From assembly GCA_029531795.1 (NCBI GenBank), contig JAPEIS010000016.1, positions 1,426,001-1,490,000 on the forward strand: DNA of 64,000 nucleotides, written 5' to 3'. The stretch is from Sclerotinia nivalis (Eukaryota; Ascomycota; Leotiomycetes; Helotiales; Sclerotiniaceae). Positions 24,273-36,719 of this stretch are shown here, one piece after another. A program made the position numbers and the translations under genes. Each line of letters opens with the position of its first letter. The first letter of the stretch is position 1. The notes below the pieces were generated by a model that was not told the DNA's origin, made no database searches, and worked only from the letters and a program-made list of their open reading frames with translations.

Positions 24273-24845
24273 GTACCCTACTTTCGGACCACCCCCCTTT
24301 CGGACCACCCTTTTACACCAAAAATGACGATTTTCACCTATTAATAATTCAACAACGAATGAATAAAATCAATTGAAATTTTAATTATATAATCATTATA
24401 TAGATATAAATAGATATTGAAAATTTCAAATTTTTCATAATTGATTTCGTTGAGATTTAAAAGATTAAATTTTCGATTTTTCAATTTGTATAGGATTTAT
24501 ATATAAATTTGAAAAATTATTAAAATCTTTAATAACTTTTCAACAAAAATAATTAAAAATAAACTATAAATTTTTTTAGGATTTTTGAATTAAAATCTAT
24601 CAAATAAATCAAATTATTTAAAAAAAATTTATAGAAAATCTTTTAATCAAAATATCATGATTTTTAATCCCTGTAAAATTTAAAAACATTAATAAAAGCT
24701 TTGTTATATTATTTAAAATTCAAAATGCTAATCTATTATATAATATCTGATTTAAAGATTTCAAAAAAAATTATAATTTATTTTTAGTAATTTTTGTTGA
24801 AAAGTTATTTCAAGTTTTAATGATTTTCAAATTTGTATATAAATC
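24273..24845. mobile_element. Degenerate foldback/MITE-like element, related to the one at 49098-49881
   Basis: A TA at 24271 is followed by GTACCCTACTTTCGGACC and, about 40 bp on, ACACCAAAAATGACGATTTT, the same layout as the left end of the 784-bp palindrome at 49098 (ACCAAAAATCAC block). An internal block near 24500-24600 (AACTTTTCAACAAAAAT) recurs inverted near 24775-24845. The right arm stops abruptly at about 24845, so the right end is missing or replaced. The left end carries CTTTCGGACCACC twice (24281-24293 and 24297-24309). It has no coding capacity. Confidence 0.55.
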
Positions 24846-24876
24846 CTATCGTTATCTTTGTAGATATTTTGCAGAT
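24846..24876 (-). repeat. 31-bp dispersed repeat, inverted copy at 50062-50092
   Basis: The reverse complement matches 50062-50092 at 30 of 31 positions, the difference being a transition. It directly abuts the truncated end of the MITE-like element. Confidence 0.7.
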
Positions 24877-27623
24877 AATTGAATATACCCTTTAATTTAA
24901 AACAAACGAATCAAATCTATCAAAGACAATAATAATATATTAGGAATCACATTAAACATTTCGTTAAGAATTTGATTCTCAATATATTCAATATCTTTTT
25001 ATAGATATTGTTATAAGAAAAGTAAATGATTATCAATAATTGATATATATTTTTATTGAATATTAATTTAAATAACTTCGAAATTATATAAATGAAAATC
25101 GAGCAAATTTTATAAAAGAAGTTCGGAATATTATAAACAGTTTTATACTTCTAAAGGAAAAATACAATAAGAAATTCTAGAAAAGATTAACAACCAATTT
25201 AGTAGTATTAAAAACTAATTATAATATAATAAAGTTATCTCCAAATTTATTTTCACAACTCAATTTTTATATTATTTTCATTACCAAGATTTCAAATACT
25301 TTTCACTAATCTTATTATTTTTATTATTTTATTTATTTTTATTATTCTATTTATTCTTATCATTTTTACTATTCTTATTATTCTTATTATTCTTATTATT
25401 CTTATTATTCTTATTATTCTTATTATCTATATCAATCTATACTATATTTATTATTCTAATATTTTCATAGAATGTTTTTTCTGAGATAAATGAAAGAAAA
25501 GACTTTTTAAATTTATTATTAATCAAATATCTTATATAGTTTTTCGATAAATCAAAAGAATATATTGAAAGAAATATATTATATTAACAAAAATTCAATC
25601 CTTTTCATTCTGAAATAGTAATAATTATATCTATTATAATTATATATACAATTCGAAAGCAAATAGATTATATTTTTGATGATAATGAAATCGATAAGAA
25701 AACATTGGAAAGATTTAAAAATATAAAAATAATGAATATTTTAATTTTATATTTGTTCTAATTCTATATATTTTGCTAACATTTTTGATAGATTTGTATA
25801 ATAAAATTCATCGAATTTAGAAATCCCATTTTGAGATACAATCTTTTGGAATAATTTGTTTGTTAAAGAAAAATATTAAATCAAAAACTAATATAATTTT
25901 AAAAAAAATTAAGATTATAATTATATTGAATACAAATAATAATATAATCGATGATTTTATTAATGATTCAAATGCTGATTCGGATTTTCAAAAACAATTA
26001 CAAATATATAGAGAAATTAAAGATTTATTATCAACTACTAATAATAATCAAAATCCAATTTATAATCACAATCGAGATATCGACTTTAAGGAAACATCGG
26101 ATATAGAAAATAAAATCTTTAAAATAAATAAGTTTAGCTTTTTTCATTACAATATAGATTTATTCTTTTTCTATTTTTTCTATTTCAATTTCTTTTCTTA
26201 TTTTCTTTATTTTCATTATTTATCTTTTTTCTATCTTTTTCATTTTTTATATTTCAATTCTCTTCTTTATTTTCTTCTTTCTTATTATTATTCTATTTTC
26301 TTTTCTTTCTTTATTCTTCATATTTCATTTTATTCTCTTTTCATTTTATTATTATTTTATTTCTTTCTTTTTTTTTCTTTTTATATATCCTTTAATTTCA
26401 ATATATTACAAAAAACTTTTATTGATAGTTTTATATACTAATAAACAATCAAAGATCTTATCAACATTTCGAACTCTTAAATTTATACTCAAAATCAAAA
26501 GATATACAAAGTAAATTGGTTTTGAAATTAATATTTATAATTTTGTTAATCATTTATTAATTTCTAATAATACAAATAAATATATATTATTTTGCCTTTT
26601 ATAAAATTCTTTACCAAATCAATCAATCAAACATTTGGGACTCTTAAACTCAATCGTAAGAAATATACAAAATAAACTGATTCTGAAATTAATATTTATA
26701 ATCTTATTAATCATTTATTAGTTTTTGATAATATAAAAAAACAAATATTGTTTAATCTTCTATGAAATTCTTTATCAAAATAATCAACTAATCAAATACT
26801 GTAATGTAATATACAAATCGATATATTTTCTGGATTTATAAATAAAGTATTTAATAATATTAATGAAAAAGGATTAAAATCAATCAAAACTTTCTTCTTA
26901 ATAAATATATTTATTATCTTTTTAATGAAAACAAAATTGAAAATTGTATTGGATTATATTGAAAGAAATAAAGTAACAATATAAATTCGATAGAAAATAC
27001 TAATAATAGAAAAAGAAAAAATCATAAACTTATTAATTGAAAGAAATAAAAATTAAAAATTCTAATCTAAATAAAGCTTTATATATATAATAAAAATTAT
27101 TATTAAAAAGAAATAAAAAACTACAAATTTATATTTGACAAAAACTAAATATATAAAAGAAATTTTTTCAAGATTATAAAACTAATAAAGATATTAATAT
27201 AAATACTATTAGAAATACTACTAAAAAAAAAATTGAAAAAAACAATAGTTTAACCGAAATCTATACTACTAGCATTTTTCACTATATTATTTCGTTTAAA
27301 TATATTATATTATTATTAATAATTTGTATTACTTTTGCTATTTTTACTATTTTTATTATTTTTATTATCTTTATTATTTATACTATTCCTATCAGCTTTA
27401 TTATTTTTATTATCTTTATTACTTTTATTATCTTTATTATCTTTACTATTCTTACTATTTTTATTATCTTTATTATTTTTAATATTCTTATTATTCTTAC
27501 TATCTTTATTATTATTATTCTATTTAAAAATTTTATCAAAATCATTACTTTTGTTTCTATTATAATTATATAATATTTAATATCAATTTTATTAAAATCA
27601 TTGTTATATATTATTGAACACTA
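24877..27623. other. AT-rich tract with T-rich low-complexity arrays
   Basis: No gene supported. Regular arrays of TTATTATTC-type units lie at about 25310-25435 and 27325-27530, and a T-rich TTTTC/TTTTA tract lies at 26150-26400. The long open stretches over them encode only Leu/Phe/Tyr/Ser runs. The remainder is AT-rich sequence of the RIP type with no recognisable element. Confidence 0.6.
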
Positions 27624-28163
27624 ACAACTATCGTTTAGCGTCAATATTATCAAAAGCTACCAAAGCTACCAAAGCTACCAAAATCGCCAAATTAGTATCA
27701 ACAAAATTTTTGTCGATACATCGATTGGCATTGTAATTAAGCGAGTATTACAAAACCACCAAAGCGTTTTCGATGCCGATAGTGTTGAAAAGTAGAGAAA
27801 ATATTTTGCGGATGTTCAAGAAACTAGAAATGATTTATCTTTTTAGAAAACAGAAAGTATATACGTTTTCGATTATTATAAATCTAGATCTAATAATCAA
27901 ATTAATAATAAATACAAAGAACGAAATCTGTCAATCAATATTGAGACAATTGAAGGTTTACTTCGATCGATCTCTCTTTTTTAAAAGATATATTTCTAAA
28001 AGAACAATTAAAATTTATAAAATAATTAATCATATATATAATCTAATCTAGATCAAAAACAGTTTTTCAACTTTTCTTTTTTGTAAAATAATAATTATAT
28101 ATATATTATCTTTCGTTTTGTATGAATCGAAGGTATAATATATTAGTAAACTCCGATCAAATC
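27624..28163 (+). pseudogene. Unidentified broken ORF, interrupted by element C
   Basis: A plus-strand frame at about 27624-28051 has one internal stop that a CAA-to-TAA change would explain. It encodes a Lys/Ile-rich protein with three Ala-Thr-Lys repeats (from three AAAGCTACC units at about 27652-27680) and the block SRENILRMFKKLE. Further broken frames run up to the element C insertion at 28164 and appear to continue after it (48615-48880; blocks FGGAFCRMI and FTMKFRTINHG). I do not recognise the family; it could be the host gene or an older transposon that element C entered. Confidence 0.45.
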
Positions 28164-28407
28164 TGTAACGATCCTATATTAATACCTTAGATCATTCTTT
28201 ATTTTGTTCTTTGGTCCCTTTCGAAAGGACCAAAATGCCTTAGGATTATCTTGTATTTATTTCACCCTATATTCGCTTAGGTTTTGGTCCCCTTCGAAGG
28301 GACTATAAAAGGTTCAACTTTATTATCTTTTGTACGATAGTTTGTTATTCTCTAATATAAATTAATTGATTCATTTTATTATGTTTTGAATTAAGATCAT
28401 TATTATA
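28164..28407 (+). repeat. 5' LTR of element C (244 bp)
   Basis: It begins TGTAAC and ends TTATTATA, and is the same length as the 3' LTR. It holds two palindromes centred on TTCGAA (28210-28234 and 28287-28303); the second abuts a TATAAAAG box at 28304-28311. AGTTTGTTAT at 28339-28348 is perfectly complementary to ATAACAAACT at 28410-28419, two nucleotides after the LTR, the signature of a self-primed element whose transcript starts near 28339. Confidence 0.92.
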
Positions 28408-28409
28408 TT

Positions 28410-28419
28410 ATAACAAACT
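28410..28419 (+). other. Probable self-priming primer-binding site of element C
   Basis: ATAACAAACT starts 2 nt after the LTR end and is the exact reverse complement of 28339-28348 in the LTR. I noticed no match to a tRNA 3' end here. By analogy with Tf1, the transcript 5' end would fold back and prime minus-strand synthesis. Confidence 0.75.
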
Positions 28420-28639
28420 TATTAATTTTTCTGAGAAGAACAGAATATCCTTTGAGAAGATTAGAATATCTAATTAATTATATCCATCAAGATTATTGAA
28501 TTAATGAAACTCTTATATTTATTTGATTAATCTTTTCGAATTTCTATTGGTATTATTGTTATGTTTATTCGATCAAGGAAACTTTGTATTTTTCAATTTA
28601 TAATTGAGAAGATCGTTGCAGTAGAACTACAAGCCTAAA

Positions 28640-30250
28640 TCGATTAAACAAAACAAAAGAAAGATTCTGAATTTGATATAAGAGTTGATAAAACGATAGT
28701 TATAAATTTGCTTTTGCGTTTGCCAATTCGAGGAGAACCAGTTTCTTTTGTAATTGGAACAATAACTTACCAAAGTTTACAAAAAGAAAACCAAGAAATC
28801 CGAGTTCAAAATCAGATTATATTGAAGTAATTGAATTAGATTCATTTTGTTTTAATTAGTTTTGTATAAGATGAATCCTTTGATATAGATAATAATCGGT
28901 CTATTTTTTGTTTTAGAATATATTAGAGATATTCTCGATAAATTGAGGATCTCGATATTGTTATTTTTAATAAAGAAAGTTTTAATATTGAAAGAAAATT
29001 AATATTTATAATATTTCTTTATAGAAGATTTAATGCGAAAATAAAAAACCTTAAATTTTTCAGCAATAAAATCAATTCTTTCTTTGAATTATAAAGATTC
29101 TTTGTAGAAAGAAAACTTTTGGATAATATAGATCATTACTTGGATGAAAATACGAAAGTTTGTATTATCTTCTAATAGATTATTAATGATACACAACGAT
29201 ATCTGAAATTGAAAATGATTTAAAAGGAGTTTATTATATATTAAAGTGTTTTGGATTATTTTGGCTTTATTTATTTTATATTTAATCGATAGAAACTGAT
29301 TATAAACAAATTCCGATTTCTGTGAATAAGAATTATGATTTTCTATTAGTTCTATATACAGTTTTTGGAATTTGTAGCAGAAGCCGATCAATTAGAAGAT
29401 TTTTTTCGAAGAGAGTTCATTTCGAAGCTTTCCTTTTCGCTGAAAGCTGCAATAGTAGCTACGATGGATCTTTACCTTGATTTCCAGAATTATATTAATC
29501 ATCTAACGAATATGGATACAAGGATGTATATTGTGAATCAGAAATATACTATCATAATCAGGAATCAAGCTCGAAAGAATTTCTTGTTTGATAATTGTAC
29601 TAGAAGTTCCACTTTCTTGTATAAAAATGCCAAACCTGAATATATCGGAAAAGAAAAATCGACTATCTTTGGATTTATTCCGAATTTCAAATCTTACTTT
29701 CTTATCTCATCCTTCCTTTTCTTTAAATACAAAACTTTTAACTGAATTAAGGATCATATATACCCTTCTAATATCCAGAAAATTGATATAGTTTCCGAAA
29801 ACGAAGGAATCATTTCAGAAATTCCCGATTTCGATTTATATAAATCGGGAAAGGACTAATCCTTAGGAAAGTTTTTTCCCAAGGTTATCAATATGATTTC
29901 AAATATATTGATCTATGGAGTTTTATAGATGATGATAGCTTTCTATTTCTTTATTATCTTTTAGTTTATAGTTTCCAAATCCGGTTTTTTGTATTAGTAG
30001 ATATTGGAATTCTTGTTTATTTGTTTATTAATATTCGTTTTATATATCAATTTTCTCGATATATTAATATCCTTATTATTCCTTTGAATAATCTTATCCC
30101 TATTAAAGGATATAATGGTCGATAAAATACTATTGTTATTTATTCTATTTGTTTAACATTTCAATTAAATGATAAAATCTTTTTTCAAGTTTTTTTTCTA
30201 TTAATTAAGATAAGAAAGAATATCATTATTGAAGATCTATAGTTTAAAAT
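28640..30250 (+). pseudogene. Broken gag-protease of element C
   Basis: Fragments of a gag protein occur at about 28640-29860; the open stretch 29365-29745 contains a Gag-like helical region (VAEADQLEDFFRREF, then DLYLDFQNYINHL). At 29985-30200 a sequence starting VDIGILVYLF followed by NPI/NLIPIKGY-like residues fits a retroviral-type aspartic protease in which the DSGAS-like site has been altered to DIGIL. Several in-frame stops and a frame change near 29640 make it non-functional. Confidence 0.7.
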
Positions 30251-31097
30251 CTATGATATGATACTTTGATCATTCAATTATCAATTAGTATAATCAAAAG
30301 ATTTACTATTAGTCCTATACTTCTCAAGGGATATTATCATCTTCAGAAAGTCTTTTTCAGCCTTCAAGTTATTATCCAATCCTAAAATCGAAGAAGATAT
30401 ACGATATTATAATGTTTTCTTTGAAATCGATTATATAGAATCCTTACTTTTATTAACCAGATTCATTATTAGATATAAATAGGATTTATATATCAACTCC
30501 TGATAAATAGAAAAGAAATTCAAAAAAAGCTCACTTATAGAACAATTCTTGTTTTCTTCCGATAATATCAAAAACGATTTCATATTTTTCAAGAAAATCA
30601 AATCGATTAATCGTTTTGTTTTTCTAAATAAGTTATTCTTTGAATATTATCGATCAAACTATTTATCCTAGGTTGTTATCGATATCATTGTAATTTCCAT
30701 TGAAGCTTTCAAAATGTATAGTTGTTATTGTGATAATACTATTTTTTTTATCAGCATTTACGAAATCAATATAGTACTGAAGGATCGAATGAGGAATACC
30801 AATAATAAAAAACTTCAAGAATTATTTCAAAAAGTTCCCCAAATATATCACGAATATCTTGAAATCTTTTCAAAAAAGGAATCTAATAAATTATCTCAAT
30901 ATATAGTTGTTGGTATCGAAATGGTAAGGTTCAAAGTGTAAAGTACTTTAGTCTATTTGATAAAACTTGATTCTTAATTGTTACTATCTATATTGAAAGA
31001 ACGAGCTCCTTAAATATATATTTGAAGGAACTCGTATAGTCCCTTATGATCACATGATCTAATACGATCATATGATTTAACTACGGTTCATGATCAT

Positions 31098-33311
31098 ATG
31101 ACTATGATCCCGACAATAGTATATAATTATAAAATCGAAATTCTATTAGATGTTCAATTCAGGATTAACTTTATTTATAATATATTATCGGAAGAACTTT
31201 TAGTTGTTAAGGAATATTTTATCGATAATCTCAAAAAGGGTTTTATTGAAATTAGCTCTTTTTTATTCGCTATATTAGTATTTTTTGTTTTCAAATCGAA
31301 TGGTGGTTTATGTTTTTGTATCGATTTTCGACGATTCAATATTATTACTAAAAGGAATAAATACCCTTTGTTATTGATCGATGAGATTTTAATATATATC
31401 TCAAAATCTAAGATATTTACAAAGTTGGATATTCGACAAATATTCCATCGAATTCGTATGCATTTCGATTTCGAAGATTTGATTATATTCCGAATACGAT
31501 ATAGAATTTATAAATATAAAATCTTGCTTTTCGGATTGATTAATCGTTTTGCTATTTATTAGTATTATATAAATGATGTTCTTCTCGATTTTTTGGATGT
31601 AATCTGTATTGTTTATTTGAATGATATCTTAATCTACTCCGAAAATGAAATAGAATACGAAATATATATATTACAAGTTCTTGATTGTCTTTGTAAAGCC
31701 GGATTATAAATTGATATTAATAAATACGAATTCAGTATTAAAAAGATTAAATATTTTAATGAAAGGAATAAAAATCGATTCCGAAAAGATTGAGATTGTT
31801 AAAGAATGGAAAGCTTTTACAAATATTAAAGGAGTATAATCCTTTTTAGAGTTTTGTAATTTTTATAGATGTTTTATTCAAGACTTCGGATGAATCGTTT
31901 GTTCATTCAATAATCTAACCAAAAAAAATTCTTTATATATATGAGATAGCAATTATATTATTGCTTTTAATTGTTTTAAAAAGATAATATTCTAAATCTT
32001 TGTTTTGAAGTATTATCAATTATATCTATAAATTATAATCGAAATTGATATTTCAGATAATATTATCGAAGGAATGCTTTTTCAATTATATAATAATAAT
32101 TAATGGTACTTTATTGTTTTCTTTATCAAGATAATATTTCTAGTTGAAATGAATTATATGATATTCGATAAAGAGATGTTTATTATTATCAAAGTTTTCA
32201 AAATTTGGAGAATAGAATTTATTGGGTTTTTTTATTGTATAAAAGTCGTGATAGATTATAAAGCTTTAGAATACTTTATAATGAAGAAAATGTTGAATCA
32301 ATAGTAAATTGGATGGTTTGAAATCCTGGCAAACTTTTGGTTCGAGATATCATATTGAATAGAAATAAATAATACTGCAACAAATGTTTTGAATTGTTGC
32401 GATTAGGAAATGGAAGTCCAAGAGATATTATATTCTGAGTAATACATTTAGATCTTATTCCCATTAGAAGTTTTTAACAAAAAGATATTGGATAAGCTCA
32501 ATATAAAAAAGGGGGAGGTAGTTACAATCTTAGTTATTGAAATAGAAGAATTTGATTTTGTAAATTGTATTCTATAAGTTAATTGTATATATCTATTTGT
32601 ATAATCAGAATACAATTTAACAGCTAATTTGAAAAAAGGATATTCAATATATAATAGTTTATTATTTTATAAAGATCGATTGATTGTATTTGATATAGAT
32701 GGTTTTTGTATTAGTTTTATAGAAGAAATCTATATCTAGATCTCTTTAGCTTATCCTGATAAAACCAAAACAAAATTGATTATAAAAAAACAGTACTTTT
32801 GGAAGGGAATAGTCGATTATATCGATCAGTATATCGACAATTGTACCATTTGCTACAATTATTATATCCCAAGAGATTGAATATTTGGTTTCTTGTACTC
32901 TTTGTTTATCTTTGTTAGATTTTGAATAGATGTATTAATGGACTTCAAATTATTTCTAAAGGACAAATATGGATACGATAATGTTTTTATAATTGTCGAT
33001 AGATTATTGAAACAATCAATATGTATTCTTTATTATTATATTACAATTATCCAGAAAATGGTTTTAATATATTTGAATTATATTTATTGTTGGAAAGGTA
33101 TCTTAGCTATTATTATATTCGATAGAGGTTTATAATTCATATTCAGTTTTTGAAATGAATTTATATAAATCCTAAGCATCAAATTAAAGCTATTCATAGT
33201 TTATCATTCTCAAACAAATGGATAGACCGAAATCATGAATCAATATCTGAATCAATGTCTCTGATCTTATATCAATTATTATCAAGATAATTAATCGGAA
33301 CTTTTGTATAT
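31098..33311 (+). pseudogene. Broken pol of element C: RT, RNase H, N-terminal integrase
   Basis: The RT begins in the open stretch 31098-31562 (FKSNGGLCFCIDFRRFN, TKLDIRQIFHRI, LLFGLI) and continues past a stop to CIVYLNDILIYSENE at about 31605-31650, the catalytic YxDD having become YLND. An RNase H region follows (about 31960-32310). The integrase zinc-binding residues DQYIDNCTICYNY lie at about 32822-32870 and the core follows at 32935-33311 (KYGYDNVFIIVDRL, IIFDRG, HSQTNG). The gene is cut at 33311 by element A. Confidence 0.85.
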
Positions 33312-33457
33312 TGTCACGGGTTCGTAACCCGTTCCTAGCTAGTCTGCATGGTTGCCTAAGGCACCCATCCCCCATATAGTCGGCGCTCTTCCTAGTACCT
33401 TTTTCCTTCTTCGTAGAATATTATTATATCTTAAAGCATTCTACTATTACTATAATA
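33312..33457 (+). repeat. 5' LTR of element A (146 bp)
   Basis: It begins TGTCACGGGTTCGTAACCCG and is noticeably richer in G+C than the internal part. The palindrome GCCTAAGGCAC lies at 33354-33364, ATATAG at 33374-33379, and GTAGAATAT at 33413-33421. The last is complementary, with one transition, to ATATTCTAT at 33460-33468, two nucleotides past the LTR. Confidence 0.93.
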
Positions 33458-33459
33458 GT

Positions 33460-33468
33460 ATATTCTAT
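33460..33468 (+). other. Probable self-priming primer-binding site of element A
   Basis: ATATTCTAT two nucleotides after the LTR pairs with LTR GTAGAATAT at 33413-33421 except for one C-to-T type change. The spacing equals that in elements B and C. Confidence 0.65.
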
Positions 33469-33539
33469 CCTTTATAAAGATTTTACTATTGAACGAAAAA
33501 GATAACTCAATCTTGTCAAATAATCAATTTTACGAAATA

Positions 33540-35700
33540 CTCGGAAACTTCGATTATCAATATATCAATAAACAATAAACAACATTTTAATTCGATTCCA
33601 ATCCAAATCCAGATCCAGACCCAAACTCAAACCTAGACTCAGATTTAGATCCAGACTTTGATTTAACTAGTACTATATTGTTATACAATCGAAATCAAAG
33701 ATTTCACAATTATATTCTAGTTTTTAAGATTGTCTTAAATAATCCATCATTATATTGAATATTACTTAATCAATTCTATTAGAATTATCGATATCCTCAA
33801 CTCGATTAAAGACAATATTCGAACTCCGAAAATATATTAAATTTGTTTTCTCTAATTATCAATAGCTCATATATAAGTTCTCTAATATTGGAAATAAAGA
33901 TCTTAAAGATCCAATCTTTATTTCTGATATATTTATCAATATACAAAACTTTGAAATTGTTATATATATACAACATTTGTTTAGTTTCATAAAACAGATA
34001 CTAATTCAAACAGAACAATACCGACAAGAAATATATACATTACAAGAAGATCTGCAATTAAACAATACAACTAATCCAAGATTAATAATTCAGAATTTTA
34101 CTTTTCGAGAACAATTTGATCAATCATCTATCAATATAAACCCTACTATATCAATCTATCGATTATAATAAATTATAAAGAATCCTGAATTATTCAAAAA
34201 TGAAAAAACAGATTTTTTGATTCGATAAAACGAATACAAAGATTGAAAGATAGATTTATATATCTATTAGAAAAACGATCTTATAGTTTTCGATATAGAA
34301 TAAAAGAAATTGTTATATATAGTTTCGCTTTTGGAAGGAATAATTCAATAAAAAAAATAAAAGGATATAGAAGGAATTATAGATGATATATCGGAATTTA
34401 CTATTATAGATATATTCCTGAAGAAACTTGATGGTCTTTATATTTCAATTAATGTTGAATATAAAGTAGCAATCAAATTCGACAAATTTAAAATAGACGA
34501 AAAAACCTTGTTTCCTTTTTTTTATTCATAATTGGAATATTTGGGTGTATTTAATAAAAAGATTCTTCAAGAAATGGTTTTTATAATGAAACAAAAAGTT
34601 ATTGACAAATTGAAGGTATTGATAAAAAGCGATTCAAATTTTTGCGAATTTATTGATATTAAAGAATAAAGAAAGAAGTTCTAAATATAGAGCCAAAACT
34701 GTTGGGATAACGAGTATTATAATATAAATTCTTCGAGATCTAATTCAATTTATATTCAACGATAAGTATTGTTAGTATTTTATATTCAAAGCAACTCTAT
34801 AGATTTTGATATAATCAGAATTCCGAAATAAATATAAAGAGAGTACGAATATTTTTATAATCTATATTATTTTTGTAAACAATCTGGATATCGAATTGTA
34901 GATTATGAAGTAAAGAAACAAATCAATGTTATAAAAAACATAAGCGGATATAAAAGTATTTCTTATAAAAGTAATTATTTGAAAGGTAATTATCAATTAT
35001 ATCAAAATTAATAATATTGTTTGAGTAGTTCAATCAATCGAGATAATTATCAACAAAGAGAATATCAAGTACAATTTCAAGTTTAATAATATTATCTTTT
35101 TAATCCAATTAATTGTAGAAGTTTTCAATGAAATAATTATCAAAATTATAATAATCATCAACAATAATACTTTAATATATTCATTGGATTTGTTAAAGAA
35201 AAAGTATTAGTATTATTAGAAAATATATCAAATATACTTTTTTACAATATAGTATTATTGTCATTTATATCTATTCAAAAGTATTTGGGAAAAGTTTAAT
35301 CTTTGCGATAAGTCGTTTGCAAGGGTTATCAAGGAATATAAAATGAATATAATAAATAATAACTAGCAAAGAACTTTTATAATTCAATTTTATAGATAAC
35401 AAATCTCTATTTGTTCAAACTATTATATTCCTAACACATTTTTCTTTTTTCAATATAATCAATTTAATTGATAATAGATATTCAGGAAAAATATTCATTG
35501 ATTGTTCTTTTATTAACTGAAACAATATCCCAATTCGACTTTTATTATATTATTGCGAATTCTATTTAATAAATGAAAACATTGTAGATATCATTATTGA
35601 TTATTTTGTAATGAATATAGCAATGGGATAATATAAAGAAATATAGTTATTTTTTGTTACAAAACTTTCCAAAGAAACTTTAATTATTTTCGGATTATTA
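33540..35700 (+). pseudogene. Broken gag-protease of element A
   Basis: The N-terminal part (about 33590-33670) encodes Asp/Pro/Asn-rich repeats. The open stretch 33977-34168 is part of the gag body. At 34865-34906 the CCHC zinc knuckle can be recognised by spacing around FCKQSG and RIVD, but three of its four ligands now read Tyr, as TGT-to-TAT and CAT-to-TAT changes would give. The protease region follows at about 35370-35700, matching 43310-43620 of element B. No continuous frame remains. Confidence 0.65.
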
Positions 35701-36719
35701 TAATTATAATATTATAATCTATATATAAATTAATAGGATATGATTTTCTCTTTCAACTTTCAATATTATATAATATATTATTGTTTTTATAGTATATTCG
35801 ATCTAATATAAACATCAATAATCCCTTTATCAATATATATAGATCAAATATACAAAAATAGTATATCTATAAAATTATTTATCGATAAAATCCTTAATAT
35901 ATTATCTTTAATTAAAACTTTTCTTTTTAATATAAAAAAGAATCTTTCCCGATATTTATTATTATTTATTGAAGATGAAAACGAAGATAACGAAATATAT
36001 ACTCAAAATTTTAGAACAATCTTAAAAAAGCTATTAGAGCAAGATTATAATAAATCAGTTTTTATAAACGAAAATTATAAATCAATAAAAGACTCTGAAA
36101 TCGATTTGCAAATCGATAAGATTTTGATATCCAATATAAATCATTATTGTATAAGAATTTGCAATAAAGGAATATTATTTCAAGTACAAATAATATCAAA
36201 TCAATATCCCATTTAATATAAATCTATATAAAAGATCATTAAACAATATTGATCGAAATCAATACTAAAGAATGAATCCTTACCATCGCTATCAATCCCA
36301 ATCCCAAAAAAGCAAATCGAAATCATTTCCAATACAAAACTAAATTTAGATAATATCTATTGATTACAAACTATTAGTTTTATATCTTTTTATCAATAGA
36401 ATAAAGTAAAGATTATATACTTTATATAGGAAAAATTGGATCAAGCAAAAAAGATTATCCAATAAGAATATTTATATAAAGTAACAATAATCTCAACTTT
36501 TCAAGAACAAGATTTCAAGGATATACTATATGAAAAAGACAATATCATTGATACATTAACTAAAATATCTTCAAAGCTTTATGATTTTGTTTATCATTAC
36601 TATTAATCAAAACACCTTTGGAAAATAACAGAAATAGATATCGAGAAATTCCTTAATAACAAATCATCATTTAACAATAACAAGATTAAAGAAAAGCTTC
36701 CTTTGTAATTTCAAAACAA

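Noticed and set aside
25860..26441. 193-codon plus-strand open stretch
   Set aside because: The second half is a T-rich low-complexity tract and the first half has no recognisable motif; chance frame in AT-rich DNA is likelier.
27335..27565. 76-codon stretch that looks like a membrane protein
   Set aside because: Pure Leu/Phe/Ser translation of a TTATTATTC-type array, not a gene.
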